Source of the DNA: Cucumis sativus
Taxonomy: Eukaryota > Streptophyta > Magnoliopsida > Cucurbitales > Cucurbitaceae
Direction of reading: 5' to 3'
DNA length: 64,000 nt
Assembly: GCF_000004075.3 (NCBI RefSeq)
Contig: NC_026656.2
Location: forward strand, 22,268,607 to 22,332,606
Part shown: positions 24,031-34,078 of the stretch, piece by piece
How positions within the stretch are numbered: the stretch's first letter is position 1
How the letters are laid out: every line of letters begins with the position of its first letter
Translations under genes and position numbers: made by a program
The notes under the pieces: generated by a model
Told to the model about the DNA's origin: nothing
Seen by the model: only the letters and a program-made list of their open reading frames with translations
The model's database searches: none

Positions 24031-24380
24031 ACAACATTTTCAAAAAATCTAAAAAGTTTACCGGGAACTCATTTAAAATGAAAGTATGGAAGCCTTAATT
24101 TTATGAAAAAAAATCTTATGGCAATATCCATAAGTCAATTTCACTGATAGATCATGTTACAAATAAGTCAATTTCACTGATAGATCACGTTGCAAATATT
24201 GATGTAATGTATTATCAGTCATACAAGTCTAAAGGATAGTTTTGGCAATATTTTAAAAATGTTTCTATATCCTATTTGTAAAATAGTCATACATGTCCGT
24301 TTCCTAAAAAAACTACCTAAGAAACTAAGCCCAGCCCATAGAACAACCCTCGGCCCAATTTAAAAGTAGAAGGTTTGGTT
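24031..24380. promoter_or_regulatory. Compact divergent promoter between the NLR and COX VIIc-like genes
   Basis: Only about 350-700 bases separate the transcribed parts of the two genes. The COX-proximal side (24325-24362) has clustered AGCCCA, AGCCCA and GGCCCA motifs, the site II type known from plant respiratory-chain gene promoters. The NLR-proximal side has two W-box cores inside a tandem duplication (see the repeat at 24130-24195). The sharing of elements is inferred from spacing. Confidence 0.55.
24130..24195. repeat. 33-bp tandem duplication carrying a W-box core in each unit
   Basis: Units 24130-24162 and 24163-24195 are nearly identical (two differences near their ends). Each begins ATAAGTCAATTTCACTGATA and so contains AGTCAA, which is TTGACT on the NLR strand, the core bound by WRKY factors. 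Confidence 0.85.
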
Positions 24381-25088
24381 TTCCTGTGCACATCTTCCTT
24401 CGATCTTCGTCACCGCGAAAGCAAGAGGGATCAGTTTTCTCGACCCTGTAAGCCATCAAGTTTCGCTCTTTCTTGTTGATCTCATTTCATGATTTCTAGT
24501 TAAATGAAAACTAATCTTCAGGATCCGTTTCTGATGGACTTTTGTAGTCTCCTTGTTGTGTCGTTCAGACACGGATTTGTTTGGGATGTTTTTCTGCTTG
24601 CATCTTGTAATTGTCTGAATGAAGAATACGATGGTTGCTTTATTGTTTATATGAAGCAGATGACGAAGTTGAAGAATTACTGTGTTCCATTTTGTTATAT
24701 TCACCATCTAGTATTATTCGTAGAAATCTGGGATGTTCGCTTTATCCCTTTTGTTTATTTTTGTGTTATTTTTTTGTGTATTTATTAGTTTCTGTAGGTC
24801 TGCAATCTTGATAAAATTGTGGTGTTTCTGCCCCCGTCTCAATACCCAAATCAGCAATTTGCAATCATTTTTTTTCTCCCTAAACTTGTTCCAAACATGA
24901 AAAAGAGTTTTAGATTATTTGGTTTTCTAGTTTGTTTGTGAGCGAGGTTCTCCACTCCCGGCACACACAACTGGCCTTTAGTAATTATTTTATTGTATGA
25001 GTATGAGTTGATTAAATTATCTTCATTTTAAAGGAACTGTTGGTTTACCAAATTACCGAAAAGGGAGAACTAACTGCCAGCAGAGAAA

Positions 25089-28059
25089 ATGTCTTTGAGC
25101 AATGGAGTGAAGTCATGTGCAAAGCTGCTGAAGTCTTCAGAACCATTGTTGGTGAAATCAGGTTTTGTTACTTTATTAGCTGGCAATTTAGAATTACTTT
25201 ACCTTATGTATTACACTTTCTTCCTATGGTCTTAACTTGCAACAATCTTTCTCAAGTTCATAATAGATTTCTAGGATTTTCTCCAACAATTTTAAATAAA
25301 TAAACTATCAAATCGTTAATCAAAGTGTAGGTAAACTAAAAGAAATTGTCAGAGAACAACAAAAGTTTATCATAAAACTTAGTTCATGCATACATGACAA
25401 TGAAGTTTGAACATTCTGACAAATACTTCTACGCTTGAACGTTGAACATTGCATAGGGCACTACTAAGTAGTGCATGTGTGTGCATATATTTATATATGA
25501 AAAAATAAGTTTGCTAAATGTATTTCTCCACCTTGCAACAAGGAAATTAAACTATGAACTTGAAGGGGAACCATCATGGATTGGCCCAGTAGAGGTTTTG
25601 AGTTCAATTCATGGTGACCACCTACCTAAAAATTAATTTTCTACAAGTTTCTTTAACACCAAAATGTTGTAGGGTCAGGTGGGTTGGATCGTAAGATTAG
25701 TCGAGGTGCACGTAAGCTAGTCTGGACACCCACAGATATATAAAAAAAAACTATGAACTTGAAGGGGTTGTAAATTTTTACCCCAGTAATAAGCATGGAA
25801 AATAGCTAACTCAAGAAAATCTCCGGCAGTTATTTCTTTGTCATGAAAAACTATGTTGGATCTCTCATCTCAAATCTTCCATAAAATTGCCTGGATCAAA
25901 ATAGACTGTAGATGCCCCTTATTAGTTTTGAAAGGCTGATCAATTAACAATATTGTGATCCAACTAATGGTGTCCAAAGAGGGGGCAAGTAGAGAGATGG
26001 TCAGCCCCGATTGCAGCTGAAAGTTGATAGTGGAATGAAATATGATTTTGTGCTTTGGTGCTTCTTTTGCAAAGGTAGCATGAAAATGGAGAAATGTAGA
26101 GCCAAGGGCATTTTTTGTTTTCCATTGTGTTTAGGCAAGAATGGGAAGTTTTCTAAAGAAGGAACTTAATTTTGTTCGGGAAAGAAAACTTCCATAGTTG
26201 TTTGTAAAGATCCTTCGATGATGTGGGGGCATTCAGATTGAGATGAGAAACCAAAGAGTATAATAAGATGCTATTGCTTTCAAAGCTCCAAATCCAGTGA
26301 CCATCCTAATTTCTGAGCTGAATGGTGGGAATGATTTGAGTGAAAGAAACCCATCTTGTAATCTCATCTTTAGATTCACTCTAAAGATTAGAATCCAAGA
26401 GCTGTTTCCATGATTCTGAACCTTTTTTATGGAATTTTTGGTCTCAGCACTGGTATAAAGTTCGGGATAACTTCTACTGAGGGTACCATCCCCAATCCAG
26501 TGGCCATTCTAGAAACAGTAGTTTTTCCATCTCAGACCAAGCAATGGATGTGGCTGTAAGCGAGGTATGTTTGGTTGAGAATGTGGTGACAAGGGATACT
26601 TCAAGAGACTTTTGCACTTCTTGGGTGGCTTTTGATCAAAATGCTACAAACCATATTTAGCCTTGATCTTCCTAAGGTGTCATACAATCTAAACTTGAGT
26701 TTGCTCCATTGGACGATGCACGATATGTTGCTTCCCCTCTTTCCAGAAACCCAAGAAAAATTAAGCTTCTTTCAATATGGTTGGCCTCGGTAGCTGGGAT
26801 TTGAAGCAATGAAAAGTAGCAAATTGCTGCTAGGAATGTAATCTTCTACCAGTCTTGTCAAAATGAAATGGAAATTGCTCTTCATAGACAGCATTCTGTT
26901 GGCCAAACACCAGCTTGCAATCACGTTTTTTTGGCAATGGAAACTAGCCAACATCATAATTTATGCCCAAAATTCAAATCTCTGTCCATTGAGCCCTCAA
27001 GCTTCCCCCAAAAATCCTACAAGACTAGAAAGAATATCAATAAAAACATCATCATTGGAGAAAGTGAATGAAGTCCGCACCCTAAACCTGATTAGTTAGA
27101 AGCGAGTCATTTTAAGAAACCCTTAATAAAATCATGGTTTGATGTCAAAGTAAGAGTATTGCTTAAGAAATCCATCGTATTCATAGTGATAAAGAAGAAG
27201 GGGGCACCCCTTGCCTAAGACTTTGGTGGCTCTCAATTTAACTCTCCGCTTGCCATTGATGATAACAGAAAAGTTTGCTGTTGAAAATCCAGAGTCTTCA
27301 TTTAGTTCCAAAGCCTTTGACTTTCAACATCAAGTTTTATCACCATAGCCTTCTGTTTTATTTTTATATATTCCAAGCCTCAATTGATCTCATAGGCTAC
27401 GAGCAATGCATCCCAGATTTGTCTTCCTTCAACAAACGCTTAATTTTTGTTTACTGATTTAGTTGAGATATTTTAATTTCTTGGTGCTAGAGAATGACAT
27501 TTTGGATTTCCCATTTTCATACTATAGTTGCATCAAATAATTAATAAATATTGAGAACAATATGCATCACGACTATTCTTTAGAGTAAAATTGCACAATC
27601 TTCTTGACTTTTTAGTTTTCTGGTATGAAAATTATATATTTGAATCTTTTTTTAGCAAACAATTTTTTTGTAATATCCATGTCATAGACTTTTAGAAAAA
27701 ATGGCGTGCTATCCTGTTCTTGTTGTGTTCATATCTGTTTTCCATAGATTATTCCATCCATTTGTCTCTTAATTAATGCACTAAATCAAGGTTTCTAAAT
27801 CCTAAAAAATGATGGTTCTGTTCAACCTCATGCCACAGCTAATCGAGGGTTTCACTCAACTGGTGTGAAGAGAATGGGAGGACATGCTCACGGACATGAT
27901 GAACCATATTATTTGCACGCGAAGCATATGTACAATTTGGATAGGATGAAATATCAAAAGCTGACCATGACGCTTGGAGTTTTAACTGCATTCAGCATTG
28001 GCGTGGGTGTTCCAATCTATGCAGTCGTCTTTCAGCAGAAGAAGACAGCCTCTGGATGA
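25089..28059 (+). CDS. Cytochrome c oxidase subunit VIIc-like, mitochondrial (97 aa, two coding exons)
   Basis: Coding exons are 25089-25161 and 27839-28059, joined in phase 1. An upstream non-coding exon probably ends at the GTAAGC donor at 24448. The start MSLSNGVKSCAKLLKSSEP is rich in S, K and L with no acidic residues until E18, followed by ANRGFHSTG, which looks like a mitochondrial presequence and cleavage zone. The mature part has MGGHAHGHDEPYYLHAKHMY, then one membrane span (about residues 67-88) and a lysine-rich QQKKTASG tail. A short matrix segment followed by one helix and a basic tail resembles COX7C of complex IV. I recall a 97-residue Arabidopsis relative (At1g72020) reported in purified complex IV, but this is memory only. 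Site II motifs upstream fit an OXPHOS gene. Its 2.7-kb intron carries a SINE and a decayed LINE. Confidence 0.75.
25569..25750 (+). mobile_element. tRNA-derived SINE with perfect target-site duplication
   Basis: Same family as the copy at 13228-13442: the shared words include GGTGACCACCTACCT, the AATTAATTT...AGTTTCTTTAACACC body and the GTAGGGTCAG segment. The B-box GAGTTCAATTC is at 25600-25610, and the region between A-box and B-box is shortened. The 3' end is an A-tail at 25742-25750. Identical 19-bp flanks AACTATGAACTTGAAGGGG occur at 25550-25568 and 25749-25767, so insertion by LINE-type target-primed reverse transcription is well supported. Confidence 0.9.
25780..27470 (-). mobile_element. 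Decayed LINE (L1-like) remnant in the COX VIIc intron
   Basis: On the minus strand, 27275-27249 reads NFSVIINGK and continues in the pattern RATKVLGKGCPLL, a worn form of the L1 reverse-transcriptase block FSI(I)INGxP...RGLRQGDPLSP. Further along, near 26090-25800, there are zf-RVT-like traces (CYLCKRS, then ILWKIWDERSNIVF). Many stops and frameshifts interrupt it. The element is antisense to the host gene and non-functional. Confidence 0.75.
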
Positions 28060-29215
28060 TTTGACCAAACACATGCGTATGCCATTTTAGCACGATATGA
28101 AGATTCGTTGCGCCTCTGTTGGTCTTGTTCGTTTTCTTAACTTTGTATAAACCCTCACGTCAAAATGCACAGAAACTCGAAACGTGGATTCTGATTTTGG
28201 CAATAAGTTTTTTCATCAACATCCCATTATTTGACATTTTTGTTCCATTCCCTTTTAGACATAAAAGGTATTTGATCTTTTAAATATCATCCCTCCCTGC
28301 ATCTGCTTTTAGTTTGTTCCCAACGATTTTTCTGCACAATGAATATGATATCTTACAAATCAGTACACCCTGATAAAGTAGTCACAATAATTGGGATAGT
28401 AATTTTAACTCAAGAAATTTGGGTACAATTCATATCGTAAAATTTATTTTCAAACAATCAATTTTTTGTTTGGAATCAAACCTTTAGAAGTGATTGTCAT
28501 CTATTCATGTTTAGTACCGAAAGGTGATTTGGAGTTAATCAAATAGTAATTGTATTTATAACAAATTGTAGATAAAAGACTAGAACAAAAGCTCGGTTCT
28601 AAGTTGCTATTTACAAGTAGAAACTTAATAACTTTCTAAAATACGGAATATAATCAAAACTAACGTATTTTAAAATCAAATAAATATAAAAATTAAACTA
28701 ATATCAAAACCAACTCATTTAAATTAAATAAATTACAAATTTATCTTTAACAAATGTTAAATTTATGTATAAAACATCATCTTATATTGACAATTTTAAT
28801 CAATTGCTTTACTTTTTCTACCAACTTTCAACCCTTTACCATTTTTCTTTAGTCACTATCTTTTTATTAATTAGAAATAGAAAAAAGCATTATGATAATC
28901 AGATATTTCACTACAATACGGAAGTAAACAACACCACAAATTCTCTTTTTACTATGAATGGATTAGTAAACACAATCAATAAATCTCATTCTCTTGGTTA
29001 CGATTGCAGATTAGGATACAAACTGCAAAACAGGTACAAATATCTCACCACTTGAAGTCTTGAACTACACTCTATTTCCGGGTAAAAAATAAATTATTTT
29101 GAATACATTGTTCATATTCATTTTGTTACACAAAAAGGCAAAAAAGAAAGAAAAAAGTTCACTATACAACATTTGATGCACTAATTAAGACCTAACTACC
29201 AAATCCTTTAGTACC
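28060..29215. other. 3'UTRs of convergent genes and AT-rich spacer
   Basis: About the first 300 bases are the likely 3'UTR of the COX VIIc-like gene, and the last 150 or so belong to the minus-strand gene ending at 29216. Nothing else is recognisable. Confidence 0.55.
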
Positions 29216-32200
29216 TCACATGAATTTCTTCTCAATGAGACCCTTCAATTCTTCAAGTTTAACGATGAGCTGTGGATTCATAAGGTCTCTGGCTTCCCTG
29301 ACGAGGGTGCCTTCCCTGCTGAAATGATAAGCATCTACCACTGTCTTTACCCACGTGTGAAGCTCCTCTGGGGTCCTAAAAGTTTCCAAAAACAAGAATA
29401 AACCTAATAAGATTGCCTTTCTGAAGGACGTTTTTCATACAGCATTCAAGTGATTGTGGTTGGTGTTGTGCAAATGTAAAGTCAAGGTAGTATTCGTACT
29501 CTTATCTAGATGGACATCAAAGGCTCGAAAGATCTACGAGGACGAACAAGACTAAGGCTTTTTGATGCAGCCTAAATTCCAAATGGATAAAAGAAGAGAA
29601 ATCTCCAATACTAATGCTAAAATGAAAGTCTTGATTATGTGTCAAAAGTTATGACCCAAGAAGAGAAATAGAGAATTGTAAAGTAAACTAATCTTAATCT
29701 TAATTAATCAAATAAACTAATCATAATCCTAATCAATTAAGGATTTACCAAGATACCTAAGTTACTCTAATCCTACCACATCACCCACTTTCTTTTTTTT
29801 TTTTTCTTGTTTGATGAGAAGGTATGACGACAATGAGGGTGTTAATTAACTCACCGCTAATATCTAATTGTTTGGATGTATTCTTAACATCCCATTTGCA
29901 GGCTACAAGAAATGGTGCAATGTCAAGTATCGAACAAGTAGAAAAACAACATTGTAGATAAGAAAATAAAACCCTAAGGGTCTGAACATAGAAGATCTGA
30001 TATCATGCTAAATCGCTAATTTTGGTCGAGCTAATAAACTATGGCATATTTAGTATTTCAGTATATTCTTAACAATAAGGTCTGATAGCATACGTGTATA
30101 AGCAGTCCACATCTTGTCCTTCAAGTTCTTCTCCGGGGGTAAATGCATCCTTCAAAGCACTTAATTTTTCCTCAGGATCATTAATTGTGAGAAGATACTT
30201 CAGGATCCTGATTTCTTTTGGCATTAATCTTTGAAGGTTTCCCCTTGCGGTGACATATAAGTGGTATAGTATGTCTTTCGCCTAACAAAGAGAACAAAAT
30301 CAACAATAAAACCATCAGAAAGTCATTAAGCAACAACTGAAGACGTACATTCTCCATTTGCTTGCATGAGGCAACATAGAAACACGTAAAATCAAGAGAA
30401 ATAATTGGTATTTTTTTTACCCTGGTGCCCTTAGCTGTAGTAATTTCATTCAAATAGATAATTGTATTTGAAGCGTTATTGGAAGTTTCGATGATTACTA
30501 ACTTAAACAATCATTTGAAATTTCGGGAATAGTTGGATGATGCCTTGCCAAGCTACAAGATCATAGAAATAAGACCATAAAACCACCTGTTTCCAGCAGG
30601 AGCGATCAGGAAGAGCAAACGCATTACCTCCTCTTTCATCATGTTTGACTCCTTTGCAGCTGACCAAGCTTTTGTGATCATCAACACTAATGCAGAATCA
30701 AGTTGATTTTTCTCTGCCAAATTGTCTATCTTTCTGCAAGCGGCATCTATAGTTGGAGAATTAATGATATCTTGGAATTTCAACTCTGCGGCATTCAGTG
30801 CTTCAATGTTTTCAGTAGCAGCATCATATGTTTGTACAGCAGCAAGGCAGGAATTCCCAAGTTTTGCCAAAGCTTATCAATTGAAATATGGTGGGGGTGG
30901 ATATCAGTTCATCTATCAATACCATATATGCAAATTAAAAAAAAACGTTCACCAGAGACATCCTTAACAAAAAAAAAAAAAGTGGAGTTATAAGTTCAAA
31001 CAGTTGACAGATACATAATGTCTTAACCAATCTAGCTACTCTTCAGGACTTCTTATGATAAAGGAACAATTTCTAAGAGGCCACTAATTCTTTGAATAGC
31101 ATAAAAAACAATATAGGGAAGGTATCCTTTAGGCCCTTAGTTTTGATTGTAGTTTCCATTTGGTCATTTCAAATGATAATGTTTTAAGTAAACATTAGCA
31201 GTGAGTTAACGCACTTTTAAATCCTAAGGACCAGATTGAAACTTTTAATTAGATATTAGCCGTGACTTAACGGCTAAAACTTTTAAATCCTAAGGATTAA
31301 ATGGAAATTAAATTCAAAAATCAATGTAATATTTTAAAATCTAAGGACCAGATTGAAACGATAATTAGAACTTTAAAGGGTATTTTCAACCAATATAATT
31401 GCTTTCTAAACCACACTTCCTCATCCTCTTGGAAGCTATTTATTCTTTACTATTTTCCCAACTGTAAAGTATGCAGTATTACCATTTTGCTTAGCCGGAT
31501 CATCATAATAAGATTGAGCCACCGTGTGAAGATGCACAAAGAATTCTTTCGTAAAATCTTTGCGACGCCTAGAAATAATTTCACCAAGTTCTGAAGGTGA
31601 TGTTGCTCTGACAACTTCAAGAAGTTCATTATGTCTCTGCACATCTTCATCAATCTGTGGAAATTTCATAGAAGGAAACAATAAGGTTGATTGACAAATC
31701 ACATACTACGACTATCTGATCAATAAAATAACCATTGTCAACATTTCATCTCAATTCTTCCCTCAGCAACTCATCCTCTATGGGTTTTACAACAATAGAC
31801 CTAACTTCATTTAGATACAAAGTGTCAGTTTCTACTCTTCTTATTTGCAAAATTACAGAAACAAGGTCCACAACTCTTATGTCAAATCTTTTACTATGAA
31901 TTTTTTTAGATCCCAAGGTATACCTCTTTCAACTTTCTTCCAAAACGAAGCAGCTTATGCTTCATACCAGGATCATCTTCAGAGGCAGCTCGATCTTGGC
32001 ACCTGTTAAAGAAATGAGGACGGATATTGTCCCATTCCTTGCTGAAAGCAATTAACCGTCTCCAATCTTTTGGAGTTGGCTTGTCGATCATGAAGACTTC
32101 AATGAGCTTATCACACACTTTGGTCATTTTATGCTGGTCCAAGTTTTCAACACTGTCTTTTGCATTTTGAACATCTCTTACTGGCTCATCAGAAGAGGGA

Positions 32201-33273
32201 TTCAATAAATCAAGAGTTTCTGAATTGCAATCACTGGGTACTGCTTTCACCCCTCTGACAAAGGCAGAAAAGGATGACTTCTTTGGTCTATCATGACATA
32301 CCAGTGAAGGGAACCCTGCTATTCAACAAAATTACTAATACTTCACTCTACTTTATAAAGAACATTGTCACAATTCTTTTAAATTTCTGCAATTTTAGAC
32401 TGTTCATACTACCTTCACTTTGTGACTGCTTAGCTAAGTCAATATGAAGCTTGAAACACAAACTATAAGGAATCAATAACTTAAACAACATATATTCAGC
32501 ATCTAGACCAATGCATAGCTATACACATCAATACACACATGCGTATATATAGAAATTGTGGCCGAATTTCGACACTTCGGTTTAAATAATTCTTAAGGAC
32601 CATTTTTCCACGTCGAGAATATTGTAGTTATTAGAAGCTAGTTTGTTATTATTTGTTATTAAAAATAGTTATTTCTATAACAACGTTGTATTCTCCTTTT
32701 AATCTTTCACATGTGTATATATCAATGTTTCTAGCCATTAGTAAAAAACGAGAGATATTTTATTAAAGAAAGTCTTTTCTTCTAATATGGTATCAGTTGT
32801 ATTTCTATCGCCACCTAATTCCATTCTTTCCTTTTTTTCCCCCCCAATTCGTCTTCAACCTTCGTTCTCTATATCCGCCATGGATAATATGCCTCTCAGA
32901 CTACTATTCTTCGTATAGTGAACAGAACACCAAAGAGAACACAGAATCAAAATCTCAATCCTTTTCCTCGAAGTATGCATAATTATACAGAGGTCTCACC
33001 CGGATGAAACTGAAAGCATCGAGCAATAGTACAGAAGTATAGAGAGGTATGAAACTCGTGGTTCAGTCTTAGCAACTCATCGGAAACTTAACAAAGTTCA
33101 AAGTTAGCAAAATTACCTCTACTTTTCGAACCCAAAGAAAAGTTTCGAATTGTGATTCTTGAAAGCGATGGCAGGGAGGGAGAGCAAGCGGCAGAGGCGT
33201 CTCCGTGAGCAAGAGGTGTGCTTCTGATAGAGAAGGAGAATGAGGTGTGGAGAGTTGCGGAATGAAGCTCCAT
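29216..33273 (-). CDS. At4g37920-like chloroplast protein ('endoribonuclease E-like'), 438 aa, six exons
   Basis: Exons in transcript order: 33273-33117, 32318-31924, 31654-31483, 30872-30628, 30281-30094, 29375-29216. All junctions keep phase and total 439 codons. The first exon encodes a serine- and leucine-rich, nearly acid-free N-terminus with FSFSIRSTPLAHGDASAA, as expected for a chloroplast transit peptide. The mature part is mainly helical and charged (KLIEVFMIDKPTPKDWRRLI, RRRKDFTKEFFVHLHTVAQS, ITKAWSAAKESNMMKEE) and ends LVREARDLMNPQLIVKLEEL. This matches my memory of the uncharacterised plant family At4g37920 (about 427 aa), which carries an 'endoribonuclease E-like' label in some databases. 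No nuclease motif is visible, so the label should not be taken as function. The exon 2 acceptor is a tandem AGCAG (NAGNAG) site. The gene is head-to-head with the PPR gene. Confidence 0.82.
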
Positions 33274-34078
33274 TGTGGAATATGGAAGAAGAATGTAGAA
33301 TTGAACCGAAACAACAAAACCTTCACTTCCTCTCTCAACGGAATGGGATTTTGTTAGGGTTTAAGGGCTAAACTCCATAACTTAGGCGGTTTGGAATGAA
33401 CTAAAAGCCACAAATAAAAGTTAGGAAAAAATAAAATTAATAAAATCCATACAAATACTTCTGCTTATTTACTTTTAAGGGAAAAATCTAGAGAACTCTT
33501 ATAAATATATATATATAAAAAAACAAAAAAAACTCGAAAGGGACCTTATTTGTCCTCTTTTTTGTTCGAGTTTAGGTAATCTGCATCTTCACAAACGTGT
33601 CTAATTGATTAAGTCTCTCTTCAACTTGGTTTTATATTTTAGAATAAAAAAAGATGATTATCAATCTTTTATTTTTTTTCAACTACCACTTCTTCTACAC
33701 ATTTTACTCCGTTAGAGTTTACAAGAAATGGATAACATTCATTCTCGTAGTTACTTAAAATAAACTTTGATTCAATTAAAATGATATAAAAAAAAGAATT
33801 GTAAATAAATAAATAATATAAAGAAAACGATGTAGGACAAAAAAACATTTTTGCGGACATGAGCTCAACTCAACTGATGTCAGGTAGAAAAAAAAAATGT
33901 AATTAAATTCCTCATTTTTAAATATCCAATGTGAATTACCAAATTTGCCCCCCAGCCCGAACAAGGGAAGTCCAACCGACCAACGGCTGTGCTTCAAATT
34001 ATCCGGTGAAATTAAAGACATACTAATTTTCAACCCGAATTTGTGGCCGTGGCGGGAAGTTCAAACCACTTTCCGGCT
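33274..34078. promoter_or_regulatory. Divergent intergenic region between two plastid-type genes
   Basis: About 800 bases separate the start codons of the minus-strand At4g37920-like gene and the plus-strand PPR gene. Both predicted products look plastid-targeted. No specific shared element was identified, only an AGCCCG near 33953 and generally AT-rich sequence. Confidence 0.4.
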
